Of a stretch of 64,000 nucleotides of DNA, positions 53,283 through 62,257 are shown in pieces. Under the pieces are notes generated by a model that was given only the letters and a program-made list of their open reading frames with translations, was not told where the DNA came from and did no database searches. Source of the stretch: Alphaproteobacteria bacterium (GTDB lineage: Bacteria > Pseudomonadota > Alphaproteobacteria > Sphingomonadales > Sphingomonadaceae); NCBI GenBank assembly GCA_030430365.1, contig JAUIFP010000002.1, forward strand, positions 1 to 64,000. Reading direction: 5' to 3'. Numbering within the stretch: position 1 is the stretch's first letter; every line of letters begins with the position of its first letter. Position numbers and translations under genes: made by a program.

Positions 53283-53450
53283 TGAGAAACACTCCTTTTC
53301 GCCCAGGCGGGATACGGTGCGACCATAACGAGATGAACACCGTTTCGTATCACAACAACTCAATTGCAAGAAGCCTATCCTGGCTTCCTGCCGAAGTGCG
53401 GCAAAATTGCTTCTCCTTTTTCATGGCCTGGCAAGATAGGGTGTTCGGCA

Positions 53451-54584
53451 ATGCATAAAAGTCGAATACTGTTCGTTATCAATTCGCTTGCCGGAGGCGG
53501 AGCGGAGCGGGTTTTCAGCCGCATACTTCAGGAATCGGTGGGACGCAGTGAAGAATACGAAATCGCCGTCGCTTTGCTCGATCAAGATCCGCCCGCTTAT
53601 GAGTTGCCGGAGCAATTCAGGCATTTCCAGTTGGACGCGCGGCATAGCCTGATCCGCAGCCTCGTTTCGCTGCGCAAGGTCATCGACGAGTTCGATCCGG
53701 ATCTGGGCGTAGCTTTTCTTACGCGGGCAAATCTCGCGGCAACAGGGCTCATGCGGCTCAAGGGGCGTCCCTCCATCATCAGTGAGCGGGTCAACACGGC
53801 CGCGCATTTGTCGACCGGCCGCCTGGCAGGCGTGACGCGGGCAATGGTTAAGTTCGGTTACCCGATGGCGAACGAGATATTGGCGGTGTCGGAAGGGGTG
53901 CGGCAGGGATTGATCGAAGATTTCGCGATTTCGCCCGATAAGATCAGCGTTTTCTATAATCCTGTCGACACGCAGAGTATCGCCGAAAGTGCCAAGGCTG
54001 CAGCCGATTTCGATGTGCGCGCCAGCGATATTGTTGCGATGGGGCGCCTTGTCCCGAACAAGAACTTTGCGCTTGCCATTAGCGCATTTGCGCGGAGTGG
54101 CTGGCAAGGACGCTTGGTGATCCTGGGCGAGGGGCCGCTGCGCGAGGATTTGAATGCGCTGGCGGAAGAATTGGGCGTTGCGGACCGTGTCTGCCTGCCG
54201 GGCTTCGTTGCCAACCCATATGCGGTTCTTGCGCGCGCAGCTCTCTTTCTCTTGAGCTCCAATGCGGAAGGGTTTCCGAATGCGCTGGTCGAAGCGATGG
54301 CCCTGGGCTTGCCTTGCGTCGCGACCGATTGTCGCTCTGGCCCTGCGGAGATCCTTCGGGCGGCGCAGCCGGCATTTGGCGGGGTCGAGGAAGGGGTAGG
54401 GGGGCTGCTCGTCCCCTGTAATGACGTATCGGCAATGGCTGAAGCAATCGACGCTTTGAGCGATCCTCAGCGCGCTGCGCAATTCACGCAGTCGGGGCTC
54501 GAGCGGGTACAGGACTTTTCCGTTGCGCGCTGCGTTGAATCGCTTTGGCAGGCCGTAGAGCGTCAGCTACCGAGTGAACGATAG
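53451..54584 (+). CDS. Family 4 glycosyltransferase
   Basis: A 377-residue GT-B transferase: ILFVINSLAGGGAERVFSRIL at the N-terminus, ERVNTAAHL in the middle, then IVAMGRLVPNKNFALAISAFA, ILGEGPLREDL and the EX7E motif in SSNAEGFPNALVEAMALG. These are the usual donor-binding features. It is divergent from the GumB-like gene. Sugar specificity unknown. Confidence 0.87.
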   Translation: MHKSRILFVINSLAGGGAERVFSRILQESVGRSEEYEIAVALLDQDPPAYELPEQFRHFQLDARHSLIRSLVSLRKVIDEFDPDLGVAFLTRANLAATGLMRLKGRPSIISERVNTAAHLSTGRLAGVTRAMVKFGYPMANEILAVSEGVRQGLIEDFAISPDKISVFYNPVDTQSIAESAKAAADFDVRASDIVAMGRLVPNKNFALAISAFARSGWQGRLVILGEGPLREDLNALAEELGVADRVCLPGFVANPYAVLARAALFLLSSNAEGFPNALVEAMALGLPCVATDCRSGPAEILRAAQPAFGGVEEGVGGLLVPCNDVSAMAEAIDALSDPQRAAQFTQSGLERVQDFSVARCVESLWQAVERQLPSER

Positions 54585-54597
54585 GCAGAGCGTTTGC

Positions 54598-54939
54598 TCA
54601 GCCGAATATCGATATCGCCGAGGCGATTATCGCAGCCCAACCGATCAACGAACTGCCGACGATGATTGCCACACGCAGCGCACCCGGCAACAGGTGTTCA
54701 TTATGGCTGTCCTGCCCGGGGTATGACTGCAAAATCGCGCTCTCCAGGGCGAGTTGCTGTTGCCGTGCTGGTGAAAAACTATCAGTTGCAGGAAAAGACG
54801 CAACATCAACATTGCGAAGCGCCCGCGGTTGTGCACTGGCTATTCCAGTTGCGTTGCGATCTCGCGCAGTCGCGGCGTGGCCGGCATTCGCCGGTCGGCT
54901 AGCAGTCGCTGGCGCCATGGCCGCCTGAATATTCGACAT
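54598..54939 (-). CDS. Small hypothetical membrane protein
   Basis: A 113-residue protein with an Ala-rich polar N-terminus and a single C-terminal membrane segment (LRVAIIVGSSLIGWAAIIASAISIFG), i.e. tail-anchored. The ATG at 54939 follows GGGGAACGGAA. It is convergent with the glycosyltransferase ending at 54584 and divergent from the export gene at 55120. No family recognised; its placement suggests a role with the export machinery, but this is inference. Confidence 0.55.
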   Translation of the reverse strand: MSNIQAAMAPATASRPANAGHAATARDRNATGIASAQPRALRNVDVASFPATDSFSPARQQQLALESAILQSYPGQDSHNEHLLPGALRVAIIVGSSLIGWAAIIASAISIFG

Positions 54940-55119
54940 TTCCGTTCCCCTGTGTCCGGAGACTTTTGATAGCGGGCCAAGGTTAAGAGAAGATTTTGTT
55001 TTGACTGAAATTCGGGGCAGCGGTAGATTTACTTCTGTCAGCGGACGAAGATTTCGCCGGCCATATTCAAAATCAATTGCTAGCGCACAACGGCGTCTGC
55101 CACAGCCTTGGGACGATCA

Positions 55120-55704
55120 ATGATCGATGTGACCATCGAATTTTTCCGCCGGTTCTTCTTCCCGTTTCTGCTCGGTCTCAGCATAGCCGCCTGCTCCACG
55201 GGAGGTATCCCGCCACTGCCTGCCGAAACGGCAGCGCGGACGACGGATGCCTATCGCTTGGGGCTGGGCGACAAACTGCGGATCAATATCTATGATGAGC
55301 CGGATCTAAGCGGCGAATTCCAGGTTTCCGGAACCGGCGTAGTAAATATGCCGCTCATTGGTTCGGTGCCCGCGACTGGTCTCACAGCAAGCGAGCTTGA
55401 GCAGGCTCTCGTCGAAGCCTTCAGTCAGGGATACATCAAGAACCCACGGATCGCCGTGGAAGTGTTCGACTTCCGCCCATATTACGTGCTCGGCGAAGTC
55501 AACAAGCCCGGGCAGTATCCGGCCCAGGAAGCACTGACCATTCAAGCAGCAATCGCCACAGCAGGCGACTTTACCTATCGCGCGGACCGCAGTCGGATAT
55601 TCCTTCGTCCAGCCGGTGAGAGCCAGGAATACGAAGTCCCGATTGAGCGTCCAATCCGTATCTTGCCAGGGGACACCATCAGAGTGGGCGAGCGGGCTTT
55701 CTAG
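55120..55704 (+). CDS. Polysaccharide export lipoprotein (Wza/GumB-like), copy 2
   Basis: A 194-residue lipoprotein: signal FLLGLSIAAC with cysteine near residue 25, Poly_export domain (YRLGLGDKLRINIYDEPDLSGEFQVSGTG), and SLBB domain (YVLGEVNKPGQYPAQEALTIQAAIATAGD). It ends IRVGERAF, while copy 1 ends IRIGERYF. ATG at 55120. It precedes the outer-membrane barrel gene by 33 bases, so the two are likely one operon. Confidence 0.87.
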   Translation: MIDVTIEFFRRFFFPFLLGLSIAACSTGGIPPLPAETAARTTDAYRLGLGDKLRINIYDEPDLSGEFQVSGTGVVNMPLIGSVPATGLTASELEQALVEAFSQGYIKNPRIAVEVFDFRPYYVLGEVNKPGQYPAQEALTIQAAIATAGDFTYRADRSRIFLRPAGESQEYEVPIERPIRILPGDTIRVGERAF

Positions 55705-55737
55705 CATTCTTTTGGGGGCAATTTAGGGGGCAATCCA

Positions 55738-57213
55738 ATGGCGAAGCGAAGCAATTCCCGCACCATGAATCTGGCTGCGCTGGGTACGTGCCTGATCCTC
55801 GGCACTCTGCAGGCACAGCCTGCGGCGGCCCAGGCGGGTGAGGACGCGCTGACGATCGGCAATAATGCGGACGATCCGACGGCAGTCGACGATCCGATGG
55901 CAGTGGACGTGACACAACCGGATGCCGCTCCGGTGGAAGTGCCCGCCGAGCAGGCTGACACTCGTCCGCTTAAATTGCCGGAGCCGGAAAGTTACTCCGT
56001 CACCTCACCGGAAATCGCAACCACACGCAGTTTGCGTTCGCAAAGTGCGCGCGGTAAAACAGTATCCGGCCGGGCCCGGCATGAATATGACCCCGTCGGC
56101 ATCCGGGCGGGCAGCTTCCTGGTCTATCCATCGGTTAGCGCGAGTACAAACGGCACGACAAATCTATATCGCCAGCCCACCGGCGATGCCGATGTGTTCT
56201 GGAGGGGCGAAGGCGCGATTGATGCCATTTCGCAGTGGTCCCGCCACGAACTGAATCTTACCGCATCCGCTGGCCATAGCATCTATGTGCAGCACTCCAC
56301 CGAAGACGCGACCACCGCATTCGCGGGTGCCGGATGGCGCATCGACGTCAATCGCGATATTGCGCTGGAAGCGGGGGGATCATACGAACACGGTGTGTCC
56401 AGCCGCAACGCCGTGGACGAGGTGCAGGCGTTCTTGTTCCCCACCGAGTGGGACGAGATCAAGGCAGATGCCACACTCAGGCGCAGCACCGAACGCTGGG
56501 AAAGCAGTCTGTCCTTTGGCTTCCGCGACCGGCAGTTCAACAACAACACCTTGCTGGATGGCACGCGGGTCTCCTTCGATGACCGCGAGTTCCAAGTTTA
56601 TCAGATTGGCGGCGAAGTTGCCTATGGCTTCAGCGGGGGCCGGCAGATCTTCGTCAGCGGTTCATGGAGCAAGCGAAATTTCGATGTTGTCTCGGTTCCC
56701 CGCCGCGACGTCAGGATTGCCGAAGTTCTGGCCGGCCTTGAGAGCGAGATCACGCCGCTGCTGCATGGTCGCTTCGGCGCAGGCTATGTGAACAGCAATT
56801 TCAAGGACCCAAGCGTAGGCACCCGTGAGAGCTTGGCGCTCGATGTCGATCTGGACTACCTTCTGAGCGAATTGACGACGCTTTCGCTTCAGGCACGCCG
56901 TACGCTGGGAGGTGTCGCCGACGTCAACTCGGTAGGGTTCACACAGACATATGTCCGCGCCGGCGCCGACCACGAGTTCCTGCGCAATCTGATTTTCTCG
57001 CTCTACTCGACCTATACCAAGGCGGACTATTTCGGTGCCAATAACGGCGATATCGATCTCTATGGTGCGGACTTCTCCGCCCGCTGGCTCGTCAATCAGA
57101 AGATGGAATTCGATCTGCTGGTGGAATATAACAAGCGCGACGAGGCAGTCATTCAGCCGAACAATGACATCGACGCGCTGTTCGGCTCCGTAGGCTTCAC
57201 ATATAACTTCTGA
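55738..57213 (+). CDS. Outer-membrane beta-barrel protein of exopolysaccharide locus
   Basis: A 491-residue protein with a signal peptide (cleavage near AAAQAG), a low-complexity Asp/Pro-rich linker (about 35-115) and a barrel domain of alternating strands rich in Tyr/Phe, ending in FGSVGFTYNF with terminal phenylalanine. It resembles the outer-membrane beta-barrel family (BBP2 type) found in polysaccharide loci of sphingomonads and rhizobia. It may aid secretion or surface attachment of the polymer. A 22-bp hairpin follows. Confidence 0.8.
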   Translation: MAKRSNSRTMNLAALGTCLILGTLQAQPAAAQAGEDALTIGNNADDPTAVDDPMAVDVTQPDAAPVEVPAEQADTRPLKLPEPESYSVTSPEIATTRSLRSQSARGKTVSGRARHEYDPVGIRAGSFLVYPSVSASTNGTTNLYRQPTGDADVFWRGEGAIDAISQWSRHELNLTASAGHSIYVQHSTEDATTAFAGAGWRIDVNRDIALEAGGSYEHGVSSRNAVDEVQAFLFPTEWDEIKADATLRRSTERWESSLSFGFRDRQFNNNTLLDGTRVSFDDREFQVYQIGGEVAYGFSGGRQIFVSGSWSKRNFDVVSVPRRDVRIAEVLAGLESEITPLLHGRFGAGYVNSNFKDPSVGTRESLALDVDLDYLLSELTTLSLQARRTLGGVADVNSVGFTQTYVRAGADHEFLRNLIFSLYSTYTKADYFGANNGDIDLYGADFSARWLVNQKMEFDLLVEYNKRDEAVIQPNNDIDALFGSVGFTYNF

Positions 57214-57232
57214 ATGAAGCCGGTCGCCGGCT

Positions 57233-57280
57233 GCGCTATGGCGCCGCAGCGGGTCTGCACCCGCTGCGGCGCCATAGCGC
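57233..57280. terminator. Very long perfect hairpin between convergent barrel and tyrosine kinase genes
   Basis: A 22-base arm (57233-57254, beginning GCGCTATGG) is perfectly complementary to 57259-57280 with a four-base loop CTGC. GGCT/AGCC extends the stem by four pairs with one bulge. There is no U-tract on either side. It is probably a bidirectional terminator, or a repeat-derived element. Confidence 0.65.
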
Positions 57281-57290
57281 AAGCCATGCA

Positions 57291-59426
57291 TCAATCTACG
57301 GAGTCATACCGCTCGTAATAGAGATACTCACTGCCGGATTCTGAACGATCGCGTATGTCGACAAGCGACAGGATGCATCCATCGACATTGGCATCTACGC
57401 TATTCAGCGCGTCGAGCGCCAATTCCACGGCCGATGTCGGGGTTTTACGCCACCGCACGATCAGGAGCACGGAATCCGCCATGGCTGAAATCGCTCGTGA
57501 CTCGGCAACGGGAATGACTGGTGCTGTATCCAGGATGATGAGATCGTAGAGGCTCTTCAGATGGTTCAGCAGCTTTTCCATGGCTGGCGAGCCAGCCAAT
57601 GAATAGTTCAAGCTGCCGCCACCGCGCTGCGGCAGCACATGCGCACCCGATGCCGGATCCATCACGATGGCATTTTCCACCGATGCTTCGCCGTTCAGCA
57701 CATCGCGCAGCCCGTATTCGATATTTTCGAGCAGCGCCCGGCTGACCGCGCGGCGCCTTACGTCACAGTCGATGATCAACGTGCGCAGACCCATGTTGGC
57801 TGCAGTGCGCGCCAGGCAGATAGAGCTGGTCGTCTTGCCTTCCGATGCCAGCGAAGACGTCAGCGCAACGGTTTTCGGCGCATTGGGAGCCATGCCTATC
57901 CCTAGGGCCGTGATGATCGATCGGAAGGACTCCCCAAAGACGGATTCCGGATCCTCCAATAGATAATTTGCTAGCTCCAGGGGCGCTTCGGTCGCCACTT
58001 GAGTCTCCGACATCGTAGCGACATCCGGGATGGCTGCGATCACACGCACGTCCAGGGCGTCTTCCACTGCACGGCGTGAACGAAAGCCTTTTTCGTTGGC
58101 TTCGAAACCTATCGCGGTGAGTGTGCCGGCCAACAGTGCCGCAAGCAGCCCGCCAAGGCCAAAGGCCGGAAGGCTCGGGAAAGACGGAACGATCGGCAGG
58201 GATGCTTCGGCAATCACATAGGCATTGCTGCGTTCAGTACCCTGTGCGGCACTTGCGAGCCGGTAGCGATCGAGAAAAGCCTGATAGAGCTGCCGCGTGC
58301 TTTCCGCTTCCCGTTCCAGTTCGGCGAGCCTGACAGAAGCATTGTTGCCTGCCATCAATTCGCCTTCGGCGCGGTTCAGCGAACCTCTGATCGATTGCAC
58401 GCGATTTTGTGCAGCCCTCGCTTCGGCGACGACGGCAGCCTGGATATTGGCGCGTTCCGAATTCAGGTTGGCTTGCTCGGCTGCAAGGCTGCGGTTGATC
58501 GCGTCGAGCTGGTTTTCGATGTTGATGATCGTGGGGTGCTTTTCTCCATAGCGGGCCATCAGGCTTTGCTGCTGGGCCAAGAGACGGGCACGCTGTTCGC
58601 GCAGCTGGTTTACAACGGGGCTGGTAACGACATTCGAAATGGCGCCTTGGCGCGCGGCTTCCGCACGCGCCTGAGCGGCTGCGGCTTCGGCTTGGGCATT
58701 GGCCAACTGCGTACCGAGTACCGACAGCTCTTGCTGCGCGGCCGTGCTGTCGCCCTTAATGTCAACGAGGTTGGTGGAGGCCCGATAGCGAGCGACCTCA
58801 GTCTCAGCGGCCAGCAATTCCTCTTTAAGATTCTTGATCCGATCGGCCAGGAAATCGATCTCTTCCGTACGCTGTTCGCCCTTGTCGCTCTGCTGGCCAC
58901 CAATATAAGCCGCGACAATGGCCTGAGTGATCTTATGAGCCATCTCGGGATCGTTGTCGGTATATTCCAGCGTGATTGCGTAGGACTCGCCCTCACGAGT
59001 GACTTCTGAATTTGCGCTCAGAGTGTTGGCGGCACGCTCAATCGATGGCTCATCGTCTTCGTCACCGCCATCCTCGGGCAATCCGTAGCCTGGCTTGTTC
59101 GCCAGCCCTAGTTCCTCTGCGGCCCGGCGCATCACTTCGGGAGATTCTAGAATATGGACTTCCGTGTCCACCGATGGCGAATCGGTCGTCAATTCCCTCC
59201 CGCCGCTATTGGTATCGACCAAGTCGGTATTCTGACGTTCGACTGCAATTCGCGCTACAGACGTGAATTGCTTCTCCTGAAAGAGATAGAGAATCGCGGT
59301 CAGCGCGAGCACGATCGCGACTGCAATCAGAATCGGCCGCTTGTGGCGGACGAAGATGACTACAATTTCGCGCGCATCGAACAGCTTTGGCTGGCTTGAT
59401 TCAGAAGCGGTATTCTGGCCGGTCAT
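57291..59426 (-). CDS. Polysaccharide co-polymerase and tyrosine autokinase (Wzc/GumC + BY-kinase)
   Basis: A 711-residue inner-membrane protein. N-terminal Wzz domain with first membrane span (RPILIAVAIVLALTAILYLF), a long periplasmic coiled-coil (about 190-390, rich in Ala/Glu/Arg), second span near 425-445, then the kinase: Walker A SSLASEGKTT, Walker A' LIIDCDVRRR, Walker B LIILDTAPVI, and a tyrosine-rich tail YLYYERY. It controls chain length and export by cycles of autophosphorylation. A phosphatase partner is not in the window. Upstream 149-base gap probably contains its promoter. Confidence 0.92.
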   Translation of the reverse strand: MTGQNTASESSQPKLFDAREIVVIFVRHKRPILIAVAIVLALTAILYLFQEKQFTSVARIAVERQNTDLVDTNSGGRELTTDSPSVDTEVHILESPEVMRRAAEELGLANKPGYGLPEDGGDEDDEPSIERAANTLSANSEVTREGESYAITLEYTDNDPEMAHKITQAIVAAYIGGQQSDKGEQRTEEIDFLADRIKNLKEELLAAETEVARYRASTNLVDIKGDSTAAQQELSVLGTQLANAQAEAAAAQARAEAARQGAISNVVTSPVVNQLREQRARLLAQQQSLMARYGEKHPTIINIENQLDAINRSLAAEQANLNSERANIQAAVVAEARAAQNRVQSIRGSLNRAEGELMAGNNASVRLAELEREAESTRQLYQAFLDRYRLASAAQGTERSNAYVIAEASLPIVPSFPSLPAFGLGGLLAALLAGTLTAIGFEANEKGFRSRRAVEDALDVRVIAAIPDVATMSETQVATEAPLELANYLLEDPESVFGESFRSIITALGIGMAPNAPKTVALTSSLASEGKTTSSICLARTAANMGLRTLIIDCDVRRRAVSRALLENIEYGLRDVLNGEASVENAIVMDPASGAHVLPQRGGGSLNYSLAGSPAMEKLLNHLKSLYDLIILDTAPVIPVAESRAISAMADSVLLIVRWRKTPTSAVELALDALNSVDANVDGCILSLVDIRDRSESGSEYLYYERYDSVD

Positions 59427-59575
59427 ATGAATTCCCTTTCGGTCCCTTCACGTGCCAACCCTCTCTTATCGTATTCTATTATCGGCAATTTATGCATGTC
59501 AGGAAATTTGTCCATTCGTATCGCAGAGCTGCGCATGTTTTGTGTGTCGAAACAAGACATTTGTTGTTCAATCGA

Positions 59576-60910
59576 TCAAGTCGCACGCACGGAGTGGCGT
59601 TGCCGCCTATGCGTTTGCTTCGACTGGGTGACTTGTGAAAGACGGTAGCTGCTGAACCCGCACAAAATGCCATAAAACAGCAATCCTTCTACGATCCAGA
59701 AGGGCATGGTCGACATCGACAATATGAAGAACGAGAGATGGCCCGCAATTGCGATGTTGTGCCGTGAGCGCAAGGCCAGCCGAAACTGCCAGCCCCAAAG
59801 AACTATCAGGGCTACCAGCCCGACTATGCCATACTCATAGAGCGTCGAGATCGCCGTGTTGTGGGCATATAGTTCAAATTCCTCGCTCCAGCTTTCGGGA
59901 CCGTAGCCAACCAGATGCTGGATCGGAGAGCCCCTGCTGTAGGAATCGATGTACCTGCTCCAGATATATGCTCGGCCGGAAAAGACCGATCTTTGTTCGG
60001 CTGTGAAACTCCTGGGATCGCGGATCAGTTCCGTGTCGGGATCCAGTGCGGTCGCAATGTCGGAAAAGCGTTCCTGGTTCGGCAGGATGAAGGCAGCCGC
60101 CATGCCCGCAATCAGCATCGGCATGAGTATTGAGAGCGACCAGCGCTGATTGGGGCGGAAGCTTTGCAGCAACCACACGAAGACCGCCATCCCGATCAGC
60201 GGTGCCATTGCGATAATGGTCGTGCGATAGTTTGCGAGCACAAGGGCGGCAAAGCCAATCGCCAGGCTGATTAGCCTGACAGACAATCGCATGTCTCGGA
60301 TCAGGCAGAGCACAAGCAGGCCGCATGCCAGCGCGATTGAGAATCCGGCCTCGTGACTGAAACCGCCGATGAAGCTCTGCGAACCGTCATTTTCGCCCAT
60401 TTTGCTGATATTCAACACCAGGGACATCAGCTGATAGACAAACGGAATGCTCATCGGCAGCAGCAGCATCTTGAGCGTTCGATTGGCCCCCACGTCCTTG
60501 CAGGCATCGACGAAGGCCAACATTACGATCGCGAGATAGCCGAACTTGGCGAGTACCTCGATTGCATCCATCGGCACGCGGTTGATGGCCGCGCTGAGCA
60601 CAATGACAACGGCATATATTATGATCGGCATCAAAGCCGGATCGACCAGCCGCTCTCGTCGAATTAGCAACAGCCCCACACCGATCACCGCGATTGTGGC
60701 CAGCGCGCTATAGGACACGCCGAATGGCGATGCAGCGAACGTGAAAGTGTGGAACTCCGCGACCACAAATCGGATCGTGACTGCGAAAATAAGGAATCGC
60801 AGGGCCCCGCTTCTGACGGTCCGGCATTGCAGGAACGCGAGAAAGAGATAGGCAAGTGCAATCGGTGCCGATACCGCGATGGGAAGCGGTGGGCTGAGTA
60901 TGCTATCCAT
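59576..60910 (-). CDS. Wzy-like polysaccharide polymerase/O-antigen ligase family protein
   Basis: A 444-residue protein with about eleven to twelve membrane spans. The large periplasmic loop near the C-terminal third, with RSVFSGRAYIWSRYIDSYSRGSP (shown here as the R-x-xxW...G pattern) followed by HLVGYGPESW and HNTAISTLYEYGIVG, is the O-antigen ligase/Wzy hallmark. It probably joins lipid-linked repeat units in the periplasm. Its neighbours Wzx and Wzc support polymerase rather than ligase. Confidence 0.82.
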   Translation of the reverse strand: MDSILSPPLPIAVSAPIALAYLFLAFLQCRTVRSGALRFLIFAVTIRFVVAEFHTFTFAASPFGVSYSALATIAVIGVGLLLIRRERLVDPALMPIIIYAVVIVLSAAINRVPMDAIEVLAKFGYLAIVMLAFVDACKDVGANRTLKMLLLPMSIPFVYQLMSLVLNISKMGENDGSQSFIGGFSHEAGFSIALACGLLVLCLIRDMRLSVRLISLAIGFAALVLANYRTTIIAMAPLIGMAVFVWLLQSFRPNQRWSLSILMPMLIAGMAAAFILPNQERFSDIATALDPDTELIRDPRSFTAEQRSVFSGRAYIWSRYIDSYSRGSPIQHLVGYGPESWSEEFELYAHNTAISTLYEYGIVGLVALIVLWGWQFRLALRSRHNIAIAGHLSFFILSMSTMPFWIVEGLLFYGILCGFSSYRLSQVTQSKQTHRRQRHSVRAT

Positions 60911-61051
60911 CTCTCATTGCCCCTTCAGCAGACTTGCCGGCTCCAATGCCAAGCTGCAGCGCGCTCGCCTGACCACGGCGCAAAAGCGGCATTGCCGCAA
61001 AACCGGCAGATTGGCCAAAGCAATACATTTCGCTTTCCAGCCACCTTTCGC

Positions 61052-62257
61052 TCACGGATTGTTTCTCAATGAATTGCCGAGGCCATTTGTGGACGCAGCT
61101 AATGCAGTGGGCTGCTGCGGACTATTGTCGTCCATGCCTGCATCGCTGAACGCCTCTGCCTCGGACAAGGAGATGTCCAATTCGACATCGCCGAGGCGGG
61201 TCAGGTCACAAATCTGCGCTGACTGAGTTAGCGGATCTGCGGCGCATTGCTGCATCATCTTGGCTTGGAAATTGAAGGTTCGCGCGAATTGCTGTTCCAG
61301 TAAAGACTTCTGCGTGTGGACGTTATTTGGTCCGAGCGCCTGATCGGCGAGGGCACATTCCGCGAATGAGAAATTATACCCTGCAGGAATGTAAGGCTCA
61401 AAAAAATAGGTGTCATTGCGTGCGGACTTGTATTCATTGCCTGTGATGTAGTGCAAAGCCCGTTCGAGCGTGTCAGATGCCCAGAACGAGCTATTAGGGC
61501 AGTTCCGGCGCAAGATCGCCAAACCGTATAGATTGAATGCGTGGTACGCGATTTCCTTCAGGCGAAGTTTGGCCTGCGCTTCCCGGCCCATGCGCCATTC
61601 GCGCAGCTGGCGGCGCAATGTGGCGGACAAGCCGCTGCGCGCGGCCGCGTGCCTGATACGCCCATTGGGACGCAGTATCATCGTATGGCGAAGAGAATCG
61701 ACAAAGGTCTCAACGTTCTTGGGCATGGCCAAGCCCTGGACGGAGTAAACGATCGATACCGCCGCGACGAAACGGATCTGATGATTGATCGTCCAGTCGA
61801 TCCCAGGCAGGCTTCCGTCGACTTCCCGGATCGTAAAGAGATTGAGCTTTTCGTCGTAGGGGCACATTTGTGCCAGCTGCATCGCGAGCTCCAAGGCGTC
61901 GGGCCGCGATAACCTTTTACCGGCTTCAGCAAGTGCCTCCATATTGAATGCAGGCCCGATCAGCCCATTGCACTTGTCTTTCCCAGCTTTTCCTCGCTGC
62001 TCGAAAGTGTGCTCCTGCCGGTGTTCGCCTGAGGTGATGAGATAGTCCAGCGCGCGGTTGGCAGCCGCTGCAAAGCGCGGATCGCCTGTCTTCTCGAACG
62101 CGAAGCTCCAGGTGACGAGCCAATGGCTAGTGTTTCGCGCCGGTGTTTCCGGATCATGATAAGGTCCGTTATGCCCAGCGGGCGTGCTCCCGTTCGCACG
62201 CTGAATATCCAGGCCGGCCTCTGCTGACTCGATTAGCAAGGAGTGGAGGCCCGTCAC
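61052..62257 (-). CDS. Predicted alpha/alpha-barrel protein of exopolysaccharide locus, function unknown
   Basis: A 401-residue cytoplasmic protein with repeated helical hairpins (NTSHWLVTWSFAFEKTGDPRFAAAANRALDYLI; IGPAFNMEALAEAGKRL...), like the (alpha/alpha)6 toroids of unsaturated glucuronyl hydrolases, GH-type enzymes and epimerases. No catalytic signature was recognised. The GTG start overlaps the stop of the flippase gene (GTGA), so it is co-translated with it. It could process or modify the polymer or its precursors. Confidence 0.6.
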   Translation of the reverse strand: MTGLHSLLIESAEAGLDIQRANGSTPAGHNGPYHDPETPARNTSHWLVTWSFAFEKTGDPRFAAAANRALDYLITSGEHRQEHTFEQRGKAGKDKCNGLIGPAFNMEALAEAGKRLSRPDALELAMQLAQMCPYDEKLNLFTIREVDGSLPGIDWTINHQIRFVAAVSIVYSVQGLAMPKNVETFVDSLRHTMILRPNGRIRHAAARSGLSATLRRQLREWRMGREAQAKLRLKEIAYHAFNLYGLAILRRNCPNSSFWASDTLERALHYITGNEYKSARNDTYFFEPYIPAGYNFSFAECALADQALGPNNVHTQKSLLEQQFARTFNFQAKMMQQCAADPLTQSAQICDLTRLGDVELDISLSEAEAFSDAGMDDNSPQQPTALAASTNGLGNSLRNNP

